NCBI GenBank assembly: GCA_934636065.1
Contig: CAKTZW010000006.1
Span: 1-17,299, forward strand
Direction of reading: 5' to 3'
DNA: 17,299 nt
Source: an uncultured Labedella sp.
GTDB lineage: Bacteria; Actinomycetota; Actinomycetes; Actinomycetales; Microbacteriaceae
Shown here: one piece after another, positions 6,913-15,347 of the stretch
How positions within the stretch are numbered: the first letter of the stretch is position 1
Layout of the letters: each line of letters starts with the position of its first letter
Made by a program: the position numbers and the translations under genes
The notes under the pieces: model-generated
The model's input: the letters and a program-made list of their open reading frames with translations, nothing else
Database searches by the model: none
Told to the model about the DNA's origin: nothing

Positions 6913-7961
6913 AGGGACCCTCCGGAGCGGTTGGTTCGGATGATGAGGTAGACGAGGTACGGGGCGCCGAGGACACCGGTCACGATCCCGACCGGGTAGC
7001 GCAGGCTGAGCAGGTTCTGTCCGACGAGATCGCCAGCGAGGACGAGCAGCGCCCCCACGAGGGCTCCGGGAAGGAGGAGCGATCCGTGCGGTCCCACGAT
7101 GCGCGCGGCGATCGGGCCGGCGAGGAAGGCCACGAACGCGATGGGCCCGGTCGCCGCCGTCGCGAAGGCGATGAGTCCGACGGCCGCGATGACGACGAGG
7201 AGGCGGGTCCGCTCGATGCGCACCCCGAGGCCCGCGGCCGCATCCTCACCGAGGCGCATCGCGTCCAGGTCGTGGCGGCGGCTCAGGAGGAGCGGGCCGA
7301 GGACGACGAGCGCGAGGAGGGCCGGCACCGTCTGCTCCCACGAGGCCCCGTTGAGACTGCCGGTCAGCCAGCGGAGAACCGCCTGGAGCTCCCACTGGCC
7401 GGCCTGATCGAGGACGTACTGGGTGACGGCCTCGAGCATCGCGGCGATCCCGATCCCGATGAGGATAAGGCGCGTGCCCGCGGAGCCGGCGCGGTGGGAC
7501 AGCAGATAGATGAGGAGGGTGACGACGAGTCCGGCCGAGATGGCGAACGCCGACACGGCGGTACCGCTCAAGCCGAGGACGACGATCGCGAAGGCGGCTG
7601 CAGTGCTCGCGCCGGCGGAGATCCCGATGATGTCGGGGCTCGCGAGGGGATTTCTCAGCATCGTCTGGAACGTCACGCCGGCGAGTCCGAAGCTCAATCC
7701 CACCACGATCGCGAGGACCATCCGAGGGAGTCGCAGGCGTCCCACGGTGAAGGTCGCTCCCGGCACATCCTGTCCGAGCACGACACGGATGACGTCGCCG
7801 AGGCTGTAGACCGTGTTCCCGATCATGAGAGACACCACGGCGAGGACGACGATGAGACCGCCGATGACCGAGAGGATCACGAGACGCCGACGCGCCCTCG
7901 TCGTCTTCGAGCGGGTGACGGATGCGATGACGGCATCGATCGTCGCTGTCGCGGCGGTCAC
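6909..7961 (-). CDS. FecCD-family ferric-siderophore permease, second subunit
   Basis: This 350-residue membrane protein with about nine to ten hydrophobic helices forms half of the importer channel. Family marks include LRLPRMVLAIVVGLSFGLAGV with the PR motif, TMLRNPLASPDIIGISAGAS, ERTRLLVVIAAVGLIAFATAATGPIAFVAFLAG with the ATPase-coupling GPIAFVAF segment, and the terminal YPVGIVTGVLGAPYLVYLI. An open frame runs upstream to 8159, but the correct start is the GTG at 7961, which overlaps the first permease's stop by GTGA and yields the expected length. The N-terminus (about residues 1-25) is a polar basic lead. Confidence 0.92.
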   Translation of the reverse strand: MTAATATIDAVIASVTRSKTTRARRRLVILSVIGGLIVVLAVVSLMIGNTVYSLGDVIRVVLGQDVPGATFTVGRLRLPRMVLAIVVGLSFGLAGVTFQTMLRNPLASPDIIGISAGASTAAAFAIVVLGLSGTAVSAFAISAGLVVTLLIYLLSHRAGSAGTRLILIGIGIAAMLEAVTQYVLDQAGQWELQAVLRWLTGSLNGASWEQTVPALLALVVLGPLLLSRRHDLDAMRLGEDAAAGLGVRIERTRLLVVIAAVGLIAFATAATGPIAFVAFLAGPIAARIVGPHGSLLLPGALVGALLVLAGDLVGQNLLSLRYPVGIVTGVLGAPYLVYLIIRTNRSGGSL

Positions 7962-9001
7962 AGGGATCCGACCTTCCGTCGTCGCACGATCGCGATGAAC
8001 ACGGGTGCTCCGAGGACGGCCGTGACGATCCCGACGTCGAGCTCGCCGGGGCGCGCGACGATCCGCCCGAGGACGTCCGACGCGACCACGAGGGTCGCGC
8101 CGACGATCCCCGAGAAGGGCAGCAGCCATCGGTGGTCCACACCGACGAGGAGCCGACACGCGTGGGGGACGACGAGCCCGACGAACGCGATCGGGCCCGC
8201 GATCGCCGTGGCCGCCCCGCAGAGAAGGACGGCTCCGAGGGCCGCGACCGCTCGGGTGACGGCCACGCGCTCACCCAGGCCGGTCGCGAGCTCGTCGCCC
8301 AGGGCGAGCGAGTTCAGCCGTCGTGCCGAGAGCAGGCTCACGAGGAGCCCGGTCACGAGGAACGGGGTCATCTGGCCGATGCTGTTCCATCCCGCCCCAC
8401 CGACGCCGCCGATGAGCCACGAGCGCACCGTTCCCGAGATGTCGCCGCGCGGGAGGGAGATGGCCGTGACGAAGGACGCGAGCGCTGCGGACGTGGCGGC
8501 GCCCGCGAGCGCCAGCTTGAGCGGCGTCGCACCGCCGCGGCCGAGAGAACCGATCGCGTAGACGAAGACCGCCGCGAGCGCCGCGCCGAGGGTTGCCACC
8601 CAGATGTACTGCGTCGCCGTCGAGAGCCCGAACCAGGCGATGCCCATGACGATCGCGAGCGACGCGCCCATGTTGACGCCGAGGATACCGGGGTCGGCGA
8701 GCGGGTTCCGTGTGACACCCTGCATGACCGCGCCGGCGACGCCCAGCGCGAGGCCGACGGCGAGGGCCAGGACGGTACGCGGGAGCCGCTTCTGCACCGC
8801 CGCCTCGCTCGTGGTGTCGGCCGACCCGCCGATCGCGGCGAGCACGTCATCGACTCCCACGTCGCGCGAGCCGATCACGACCGACGCCAACAGCAGGACG
8901 GCGAGGACCGCGATCGCGACCAGGAGCCAGAGCACGCGCACGCGCGCGGGGCGCCGTCCGACGACGACGCCCCGCGCGCTCTCGGTGGCCTCGAGGGTCA
9001 C
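7958..9001 (-). CDS. FecCD-family ferric-siderophore permease, first subunit
   Basis: This 347-residue multi-helix permease pairs with the next gene to form the heterodimeric channel. It shows KRLPRTVLALAVGLALGVAGAVMQGVTRNPLADPGILGVNMGAS, the classic FecCD opening, then GPIAFVGLVVPHACRLLVGVDHRWLLP, whose GPIAFVGL-PH segment contacts the ATPase, and PGELDVGIVTAVLGAPVFI at the end. The true start is the GTG at 9001, overlapping the binding protein's stop by GTGA; the longer frame to 9055 is inside that gene. The N-terminus is basic (GRRPARVRV) before the first helix, as expected for a cytosolic N-terminus. Confidence 0.92.
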   Translation of the reverse strand: MTLEATESARGVVVGRRPARVRVLWLLVAIAVLAVLLLASVVIGSRDVGVDDVLAAIGGSADTTSEAAVQKRLPRTVLALAVGLALGVAGAVMQGVTRNPLADPGILGVNMGASLAIVMGIAWFGLSTATQYIWVATLGAALAAVFVYAIGSLGRGGATPLKLALAGAATSAALASFVTAISLPRGDISGTVRSWLIGGVGGAGWNSIGQMTPFLVTGLLVSLLSARRLNSLALGDELATGLGERVAVTRAVAALGAVLLCGAATAIAGPIAFVGLVVPHACRLLVGVDHRWLLPFSGIVGATLVVASDVLGRIVARPGELDVGIVTAVLGAPVFIAIVRRRKVGSL

Positions 9002-10020
9002 TTGACCTTGTCGGCTGCGTCGGCGAGGAGAGCCAGGTAGTCGTCGAGGACCCATGAGATGGCCAGCGGCGTCGGGTTGGCGGCGGTACCGAGCGGGCCG
9101 GCCCCATCGAGCGAGACGATGGCGCCGTTGGCGACGGCCGGCATCTGAGAGAGCAGGGGGTCGCCCTCGAGGGTGTCGACGAGCGCATCGTCCCCATAGG
9201 TGACGATGAGGTCGACGTCGTCGAACACGTCGACCTGCTCGGCGCTGACCTCGCCGGAGAACTCGCCGCTCGCCGAGGCCTCCTCGACGCTCGCGGGAGT
9301 GCTCATGCCGAGGTCGGTGAAGAACGCCGCGCGGGTGTCGTTCGCGGTGTAGAAGTTGACCGTGCTGAGGTCCGAGGGGTCGACGTGTGTCAGGAACATC
9401 GTCGACGTCCCGGCGAGCTGCGGGTAGTCGGCGACGGAGTCCTCGATCTCCTGCTCGATGCTCGCGACGAGCTCCGTGCCCTCGGCTTCCATTCCCATGC
9501 CCATGGCGTTGAACTCGATGACGTCACGCCACGACGTGGCCCAGGGTGCCTCGGGGTACGCGACGACCGGAGCGATCTCCGAGAGGGTGTCGTAGTCCTC
9601 CTGCGTGATGCCCGAGTAGGACGCGAGGATCACGTCGGGGTCCGTGTCGGCGACGGCCTCGAAGTCGATCCCGTCGGTCTCGTCGAAGAGCACGGGGGTC
9701 TCGCCGCCGAGTTCGTCGAGCTTCTCCTCGACCCACGGCAGCAGGCCGTCGCCGTCGTCGTCGCCGAAGTTCGCGGCGGCCATGCCGACGGGTACGACGC
9801 CGAGGGCGAGCGGCACCTCGTGGTTCGCCCACTGCACCGTCGCGACGCGCTCCGGCTTCTCCGTGAGCGTCGTCGTGCCGAGGGCGTGCTCGATCGTGAT
9901 CGGGTAGCCCGAGCCCGAGGCCTCACCCTCCGGCTCAGCCGCCGTGCCGCCGCCGCACGCGGAGAGAAGAAGGACGGCGGTGGCGGCGAGAGCGCCGGCG
10001 GCGGCATGACGGGAACGCAT
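8998..10020 (-). CDS. Iron-siderophore substrate-binding lipoprotein
   Basis: This 340-residue protein is the extracytoplasmic receptor of the importer. It begins with a signal peptide (MRSRHAAAGALAATAVLLLSAC) ending in an LSAC lipobox, so Cys22 should be lipid-modified, and then a low-complexity Glu/Gly/Ser linker. The mature part fits the class III helical-backbone fold: YPITIEHALGTTTLTEKPERVATVQWANHEVPLALG is the typical start, ASYSGITQEDYDTLSEIAPVVAYP the inter-lobe region. The sequence is very acidic after the signal. The ATG at 10020 has TGGAG six bases upstream. It is the first gene of the operon and lies below an IdeR/DtxR-like box, so iron repression is expected. The exact siderophore cannot be inferred. 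Confidence 0.92.
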   Translation of the reverse strand: MRSRHAAAGALAATAVLLLSACGGGTAAEPEGEASGSGYPITIEHALGTTTLTEKPERVATVQWANHEVPLALGVVPVGMAAANFGDDDGDGLLPWVEEKLDELGGETPVLFDETDGIDFEAVADTDPDVILASYSGITQEDYDTLSEIAPVVAYPEAPWATSWRDVIEFNAMGMGMEAEGTELVASIEQEIEDSVADYPQLAGTSTMFLTHVDPSDLSTVNFYTANDTRAAFFTDLGMSTPASVEEASASGEFSGEVSAEQVDVFDDVDLIVTYGDDALVDTLEGDPLLSQMPAVANGAIVSLDGAGPLGTAANPTPLAISWVLDDYLALLADAADKVK

Positions 10021-10059
10021 GGATGACTCCAGGGGTGGGGTGGAAGGGGGAGACCTCGA

Positions 10060-10079
10060 CGGCCGCCTCGTGGCGGCCG
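10060..10079 (-). other. 8-bp hairpin in the leader of the siderophore operon
   Basis: CGGCCGCC and GGCGGCCG form a perfect 8-bp stem around a four-base loop, between the iron box and the start codon at 10020. The leader after it is unusually pyrimidine-rich on the minus strand (CTCCCCCTTCCACCCCACCC). It lacks a T-run. It may stabilise the transcript or shape translation; no known riboswitch class is recognised. Confidence 0.5.
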
Positions 10080-10086
10080 AACCGTC

Positions 10087-10105
10087 TTAGGTGAGGCTTA
10101 CCTTT
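10087..10105. promoter_or_regulatory. DtxR/IdeR-type iron box
   Basis: TTAGGTGAGGCTTACCTTT matches 15 of 19 positions of the DtxR/IdeR consensus TTAGGTTAGSCTAACCTAA and keeps the central symmetry. It lies 67-85 bases upstream of the binding-protein start, where a repressor with ferrous iron would block the siderophore operon's promoter. No regulator gene for it is in the window, as expected, because IdeR/DtxR is normally encoded elsewhere. Confidence 0.85.
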
Positions 10106-10174
10106 TCACCCTAGCAACACGATCGCGTCCGCGCCCAACCGTTTCGCGCAAGCGACCCCGGCGGCGCACGGTGA

Positions 10175-10207
10175 GGCCCGGACCGATCATCCCGATCGGT
10201 CCGGGCC
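10175..10207 (-). terminator. Hairpin terminator after the alpha-mannosidase
   Basis: A perfect 14-bp GC-rich stem (10175-10188 with 10194-10207) closes on a five-base loop, beginning 25 bases after the mannosidase stop codon on the minus strand. It should stop mannoside-operon transcription before the siderophore operon. There is no T-run. Confidence 0.75.
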
Positions 10208-10232
10208 CGTCCCCGCGCCTCGCCTCGCCCGC

Positions 10233-13200
10233 TCAGCGGAGCGAGACGATCACCGCCCGAGGGCTGAGGCGTGGGATCTCCACCGAGACGGACGAACCGT
10301 CCACGTCGAGCGGATCGCGCTCCTCGCCGAGGAACGTCGCGGACGCGGCCGACGCGATCCCGCCCGGCACCGCGAGCTCGACCGTCACGGCGTCATCGAC
10401 GAACGACTGCAGCCGCACGAGCACGCGCCCGCCGCCGACGGCGTGGACGGCGACGAGCTTCACGCGGGGGTCGCTCACCGAGAGCAGCGATCGCTCGACC
10501 GGTGCCGCCGCGCCCTCCCGCCCGTTCGCCGGCACGACGACGGGCGGATGCACGAGCGCCGCGCTCGCCGCGATCGCGAGCTCCTCGACGGAGGCGGACG
10601 ACGCCGGCCGCACCGCGATCGCGTAGGAGAACGTCGTCTCGAAGGCCTGGCGCGTGGGGAAGTTGGTGTCCCACACGTTGTTGTGGACCCACGAGAGGAT
10701 CGTGCCGGGCTCGACGGGCGACGTGCTCGCGGGGAACGGGGCGTACGGGAGCGCGATGGCGCCGCGCTCCACGAGCGGGACGTCCTTCGTGACCCACGCG
10801 ACAGCGCCTTCCGCCGACTCCACCGTGACCCAGTCGCGCACGGCGCGCATGTGCTGCGGGGCCCCGGGCACATGCTCGAGACCGTCACCGGTGACGCCGC
10901 CGCTCACCTCGAAGCGCACGACGGGATCGTCGCCGCCGAACGGGAAGGCGAAGAACGCGCTCTCCTTGGCGTCGGTGGCGTTCTTCGCCACGCGGTTCTC
11001 GATGACGAGAGCGGGATCGCCGTGCCGCAGGCGCAGCGTCACGCGGACCCACTCGGCGCCGGCCGCCGGGAACTCGTACACCAGCCGCTCCTCGACCGCG
11101 TCCGACTCGCGCGCGATAAGGGCGGCGGGACGCGCGCGCCACCGGTCGCCGAGCAGTTCGAGCTCGTCGGAGGTCGACGTCTTGTTCGACTGGTGGTTGA
11201 AGTTCCCGGCGCTCGTGTAGAGGTCGTAGATGTACTCGTTCCCGCCGAACAGCGAGTCCGGATTGAGCAGCTCCCGCCCGGTCGCGAGCTCCACGATCGA
11301 CGCGATCCGCGCTGCCGAGAGGTCCACGCGCACCCGGAGGTGCTCGTTCTCGAGCACGAGCGGGTCGGCCGCCGTGTCGACGGCCGAACCGTCGGAAGTG
11401 TCACCGACCCGCAGATCGAGGCGGACGAAGCCGACCGGCGGCAGCGAGCGGAGGCGCACGGTCACGAAGCGCCCGGCCTCCCGGTGCTCGTGGTTCGACT
11501 GCGCCTCCTCGACGCACGGCAGCGACTCACCGGAGCGGGCGTCGTGCACCGTGAACCGCGTCCCCATCGGCACCGTGCTCTCGCGCACGAAGAGTCGGAC
11601 GACGACGTCGCGGTCGATCGCCGTCGTGTTGACGACGTAGTAGCTCGCACGAGCGTCGGCGGCGGTCCCGAGCTCCGCGCCGAGGTAGGCGGAGGCGCGC
11701 TCCAGGTACTGGCCGGCCTTCTGCTGCGCGACGATCGAGTGGGCGACCTTCCACTGCCACTGCACCTCGCCGGAGTCGAACCCGTGGTCGGCGGAGCGCC
11801 ACGAGTTGCCGGCGCCCCACGTGTGCTCGTTGAACATGGAGATCGTGCGGTAGACGTCCTCGGACTGCTCCGGCTCCCCTGGCAGTGCCTCACCCGTGAG
11901 CAGTGCTCGGACCGCCGAGACCGTCTGCGCGTCCGTCACTCGTGCCTGCGCATCGCGCACCAGAGTCATCGGATAGGCAGCGGAACCGACGCCCTCGACC
12001 CACCAGTCGCCCCAGTCGCCCTCGACGGTGCGGATCTCGTCGCCGAGGCGCCGCTCGGCGTCCTCGAAGAAGTCGGTGTTGGTGGAGATGCGCAGCTGCG
12101 GGGAGAGCCACTTCTCGTTCCACTCCCGGGCGATGTCGGCGGCACGGCGTCGAGCGGGCGCGTTGTCGCCGACGAAACCCTGCGTCCGGAGGTGCACGAT
12201 GTCCCACGGGTACGGCGTGCGGTCGACAGCGTGTGCGGTGCCGTGCCATCCGAACACGCCGGGCGGGAACGGGTACGGGTTGGCGGCGAGCGACTCGAGG
12301 TAGACGGGGAGGTGGTCCTCGACCGCGGAATAGTTCTCGTGGAAGCCGAGCAGCGGACCCTCCATGTAGGCCATCCCGTGCGGGCTGTCGGTGAGCCACA
12401 CGAGCACCGATCTGCCGGACGGGCCGGCCCAGCGGAACAGGCGGGGAAGGAGCTGGCCACCGTTCGTCTGCGGCATCGACCGGCCGGCCCAGTTGTGGGC
12501 GACGGCGAGGTACTTCACGTCGTTCTCCGCGAGCGCGTCGGTCAGACCGACGACGGTCCCCGGCACGTCCGTCTGCATCGCCGACGGGATGGGCAGGTCG
12601 TAGCGCTGCGCGATGCGCCGCGCGGTGCGCAGCAGCTCGTGCAGTTCGTCGGTCGAGCACGTGTCCGTGTGGAGGTTGTACGGCAGGGCCGTGAGCTCGG
12701 CGCGGCCCTGCCGCACGTACTCGACGAACTCGTCCACGAGGTGCTGCGGCCGCGTCGCCGCCCAGCTCTCGAAGGTGAAGATCGACTCGACGACCCAGCG
12801 GAACCGCTCGCCGCCCGTCTCGCCGTCGGTGTCCCGCAGGAGTTCGAGGGCGGAGTCGAGGAAGGACCGCTGGTGCTCGAGGACGACCGCTTGCGGATCG
12901 GTGTAGCCGATGTCGAAGTGCGAGTGGTGGACGACGTGGATCGTCCAGGCGCGCACCGGGAGGACCGTGAAGGTCAACTCGGTGTCGGGGTCGAGCGTCG
13001 GGATCGCGAGCCGGAGCGCCGTCGCGTCCGTCACGGCGGGGATGAAGAGTCGCGAGGCGCCGCGCGGGCCGCGCTCGACCAGGACCTCGACGTTCTCGCC
13101 GTCTGCGGTACGCAGCCGCAGTCCCGCCACGTCGACCGGGCTCGGCGCGTCGGTCATGTCGGTGTCGATCTCGACGGGCGGGAGGTCGTGCCGCACCGCG

Positions 13201-13418
13201 GAGCCGAGGGAGACCGGGCGGTGGATGTCGCCGACCTCGAGTCGGATCGCCTGCTCGCGCCGGCCGTCGCGGCCGGCGCGGACGAGCTGCTCGGGGATGA
13301 CGCGGACGTTCTCCCCGCCGAGGACCGCCGTCGCGACGGCGGCCGACGCGAAGAGGCCGGCCCGCGCGCCGGTGTCGGTCCAGGGTCGTGCGGCGATGAG
13401 TGCCTGTGCCGTGCTCAT
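10233..13418 (-). CDS. GH38-like alpha-mannosidase
   Basis: This large cytosolic glycosidase (1061 residues, typical of the ~1000-residue family) should release mannose from alpha-mannosides. The first ~155 residues form a beta-rich lead-in. The catalytic domain opens with HHSHFDIGYTD at 164-174, where His167 and Asp169 match the metal-binding H-x-D of GH38. Asp284 in MQTDVPG is the likely nucleophile, and GWHGTAH (390-396) may supply a further metal ligand. The long C-terminal half is beta-sandwich-like, as in Glyco_hydro_38C. HSHFDIGYTD differs from the usual HSHxDPGW form, so this is a divergent subgroup and its linkage preference is uncertain. There is no signal peptide, so substrates must be imported. 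The ATG at 13418 is taken as start because the upstream frame has no ribosome binding site and reads into the 52-base gap. It follows the isomerase gene in one operon. Confidence 0.82.
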   Translation of the reverse strand: MSTAQALIAARPWTDTGARAGLFASAAVATAVLGGENVRVIPEQLVRAGRDGRREQAIRLEVGDIHRPVSLGSAVRHDLPPVEIDTDMTDAPSPVDVAGLRLRTADGENVEVLVERGPRGASRLFIPAVTDATALRLAIPTLDPDTELTFTVLPVRAWTIHVVHHSHFDIGYTDPQAVVLEHQRSFLDSALELLRDTDGETGGERFRWVVESIFTFESWAATRPQHLVDEFVEYVRQGRAELTALPYNLHTDTCSTDELHELLRTARRIAQRYDLPIPSAMQTDVPGTVVGLTDALAENDVKYLAVAHNWAGRSMPQTNGGQLLPRLFRWAGPSGRSVLVWLTDSPHGMAYMEGPLLGFHENYSAVEDHLPVYLESLAANPYPFPPGVFGWHGTAHAVDRTPYPWDIVHLRTQGFVGDNAPARRRAADIAREWNEKWLSPQLRISTNTDFFEDAERRLGDEIRTVEGDWGDWWVEGVGSAAYPMTLVRDAQARVTDAQTVSAVRALLTGEALPGEPEQSEDVYRTISMFNEHTWGAGNSWRSADHGFDSGEVQWQWKVAHSIVAQQKAGQYLERASAYLGAELGTAADARASYYVVNTTAIDRDVVVRLFVRESTVPMGTRFTVHDARSGESLPCVEEAQSNHEHREAGRFVTVRLRSLPPVGFVRLDLRVGDTSDGSAVDTAADPLVLENEHLRVRVDLSAARIASIVELATGRELLNPDSLFGGNEYIYDLYTSAGNFNHQSNKTSTSDELELLGDRWRARPAALIARESDAVEERLVYEFPAAGAEWVRVTLRLRHGDPALVIENRVAKNATDAKESAFFAFPFGGDDPVVRFEVSGGVTGDGLEHVPGAPQHMRAVRDWVTVESAEGAVAWVTKDVPLVERGAIALPYAPFPASTSPVEPGTILSWVHNNVWDTNFPTRQAFETTFSYAIAVRPASSASVEELAIAASAALVHPPVVVPANGREGAAAPVERSLLSVSDPRVKLVAVHAVGGGRVLVRLQSFVDDAVTVELAVPGGIASAASATFLGEERDPLDVDGSSVSVEIPRLSPRAVIVSLR

Positions 13419-13470
13419 GACAGTCCGTTCTGTGCGAGTCGGTGGTGCGGGGGGCGCCGTCGCCGCCGGC

Positions 13471-15234
13471 TCAGGTTCCGGCGACGAAGGCCTTGACGGT
13501 GGCGAGTCGCCCGCCGAGACCCGCACCGTGGGGACGGATCGTGTACGGGCCGACGGCCGCGGGGACGATGAAGGTCTCGGCGTAGTGCACGACCCAGGGC
13601 TCGAACGCGCCGGTCGGGCTCTCGACGATCGCCTCGGCGCCCTCGACGAGATTGAGGACGTTGACGGTGCCGTGGGTGTCGTGCGCGACGACGTCGGTGA
13701 ACCAGTGCCGCCGGGTCTCGATGAACTCGAGCTCGTGCAGCCCAGTGCGCTCCTCGACCCAGCCCGGTCCCTCGCCCAGGCGGTCGACGCGGTCGACGAG
13801 ATTCCGCTCGGTCCACTCGGTGTCGCGGTCCCACTGGATGTTGGCGGCGGCGTGGTCGAGGTGGATGGGCCGAGGCATCCCGTCGAGTCCGACGCGACCC
13901 CAGTCGTGCATCTTGAACGTGAAGATGTACGGGGTCGCCGAGATCTCGAGCACCATCGAGTCCGCGCCGGAGCAGTGCACCGTGCCGGCGGGGATGAGGA
14001 AGTGATCGTGCTTCTTCGCCGGGAACGTGTTGACGTGCCGTTCCGCGGGGAAGTCCGCGTCTCCGGCCGCGGCGGCCTGCAGGTCCGCGAGCATTGCCGC
14101 GCGGTCGACGTCGGTCTTGACGCCGAGGTACACGACGGCGTCGTCCGAGGCGTCGAGCAGGTAGTAGCTCTCGTCCTGGGTGTAGTGCATCCCGAAGGTG
14201 TTCTGGATGTAGTCGGTGAGCGGGTGCACCTGGAGAGAGAGGTTGCCGCCCCCCATGGTGTCGAGGAAGTCGAAGCGGATCGGGAACTCGGCGCCGAACC
14301 GCGCGAACGTCTTCTCGCCGAGGAGCTCTCGGGGGTGCCGGAAGACGAGGTCGAGCGCCGGGATCTCGACCACGGTGCCGTCGACCCGGAGCAGGAGGCT
14401 GTTCTCCTCGGGGACGCAGTCGAAGCACCACGCGTAGTTCTCGGCGTCGCCGACCTCCAGCACCTCCTTCATCCACTGTCCGCCCCAGACCCCGGGGTCG
14501 AAGAACGGCACGAGGCGGAACGGGCGGCGGCTCGCGATCTCGAGGCCGGCGAGGAATGTCCGTGCCTCGATCAGTTTCGCCTCCGCCATCGTCGCGTTGG
14601 CGTCGAGCACGTAGTCGATGCGGTCGAACAGAGCTCGCTTGTGCCGGTCCGCGACGCGCCACTCGACGAAGTAGCCGCGCTTGACCTTCCGGAGCTGGTC
14701 CTCGTCGTCGTTCCCCGCCCGCCAGTTGGGCGCGCCGGCGCGCTGGCGGCGCTGGATCTCCCAGCGGGCGAGGTCCGCGAGCACCACGGTGTCGACGGAG
14801 ACGGGAACCAGTGCGGCACCCCAGCCGTAGACCACGACAGGGCCAGTCGCCGCCCGCACGTCCGCGGCGACGTCGTCAAGGCGCCGAGGGTCGTAGAAAT
14901 CGGCGAGCGTCTGATGGCCGAGGACACCGAACACTCGGTCGTCGGTGAGGTTGCCGGCGATCATCGCGTCGATCTCGCTCGTCGGGCGGGCGGCGGCTTC
15001 CTCGACGTCGATGAGCAGCGCGTCGGGCATCGCGATCGCGAGCTCGTGCCGCAGGGCGTCGAGGTCGCTCCCCGGGTAGGTGTCGATGGCGACGACGGCG
15101 CCCCGCTCCGCGAGCGAGGCGAGGCGCTGCCAGGCTGCGTGTCCGGCCCAAGCCTCATGGCCGGGCGGGACGTCGATCACCGGCGCCTTGTCGTAGGACC
15201 CGGGGAGAACGCCGGAGGGAATTGAGATCGACAT
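13471..15234 (-). CDS. Class I mannose-6-phosphate isomerase with extra N-terminal domain
   Basis: This 587-residue cytosolic zinc enzyme should interconvert mannose 6-phosphate and fructose 6-phosphate. The C-terminal ~345 residues are a type I isomerase: DPGVWGGQWM near 247-255, zinc ligands Gln335 and His337 in LQVHP, Glu355 in QDESYYLL, and His420 in PAGTVHCSG. Residues 1-~240 are an added domain with VVVYGWGAAL, ARWEIQRRQR and KVKRGYFVEWRVADRHK; this recalls a kinase-like fold without a visible P-loop and occurs, from memory, in a ~590-residue isomerase group of Gram-positives. E. coli ManA is about 390 residues. The frame is open far upstream (to 16371), antisense to the sugar-binding gene. 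The ATG at 15234 is chosen because AAAGGTG lies five bases upstream and just after the operator. It heads the operon with the alpha-mannosidase. Confidence 0.85.
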   Translation of the reverse strand: MSISIPSGVLPGSYDKAPVIDVPPGHEAWAGHAAWQRLASLAERGAVVAIDTYPGSDLDALRHELAIAMPDALLIDVEEAAARPTSEIDAMIAGNLTDDRVFGVLGHQTLADFYDPRRLDDVAADVRAATGPVVVYGWGAALVPVSVDTVVLADLARWEIQRRQRAGAPNWRAGNDDEDQLRKVKRGYFVEWRVADRHKRALFDRIDYVLDANATMAEAKLIEARTFLAGLEIASRRPFRLVPFFDPGVWGGQWMKEVLEVGDAENYAWCFDCVPEENSLLLRVDGTVVEIPALDLVFRHPRELLGEKTFARFGAEFPIRFDFLDTMGGGNLSLQVHPLTDYIQNTFGMHYTQDESYYLLDASDDAVVYLGVKTDVDRAAMLADLQAAAAGDADFPAERHVNTFPAKKHDHFLIPAGTVHCSGADSMVLEISATPYIFTFKMHDWGRVGLDGMPRPIHLDHAAANIQWDRDTEWTERNLVDRVDRLGEGPGWVEERTGLHELEFIETRRHWFTDVVAHDTHGTVNVLNLVEGAEAIVESPTGAFEPWVVHYAETFIVPAAVGPYTIRPHGAGLGGRLATVKAFVAGT

Positions 15235-15248
15235 GTGCACCTTTCGTC

Positions 15249-15264
15249 TTGATAACGTTATCAA
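15249..15264. promoter_or_regulatory. LacI-type operator, isomerase side
   Basis: TTGATAACGTTATCAA is a perfect 16-base palindrome with the central AACGTT typical of LacI-family operators. It ends 15 bases upstream of the isomerase start and four bases from its ribosome binding site, so a bound repressor would block the promoter or early elongation of the leftward operon. Confidence 0.85.
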
Positions 15265-15317
15265 GCCCCCGCGCCCGTCCTCGGGGGCAGAGTCCTGAGT
15301 GCGGTTGCGCGGGGGAC

Positions 15318-15345
15318 TTGTGATCCAGACGAGACCGTGTAGCCT
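15318..15345 (+). promoter_or_regulatory. Promoter of the sugar ABC transporter operon
   Basis: TTGTGA (15318-15323), a 16-base spacer and TAGCCT (15340-15345) form a plausible sigma-70-type promoter. The expected start near 15352 lies inside the second operator, so repression by occlusion fits. Confidence 0.5.
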
Positions 15346-15347
15346 CG

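Noticed and set aside
7086..8561. A 491-residue rightward open frame opposite the two FecCD permeases
   Set aside because: It is hydrophilic and low-complexity, antisense to clear membrane proteins.
10021..10086. A metabolite riboswitch in the siderophore operon leader
   Set aside because: Only one simple hairpin and a C-rich tract are visible; no known riboswitch core could be recognised.
10443..13496. A 1017-residue rightward open frame opposite the alpha-mannosidase
   Set aside because: It is Arg/Val/Asp/Glu-rich with no recognisable domain and mirrors the mannosidase codons; high GC leaves the antisense frame free of stops.
12910..15225. A 771-residue rightward open frame across the mannosidase and isomerase genes
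   Set aside because: It is antisense to two well-supported enzymes, has biased composition, and no ribosome binding site or family match.
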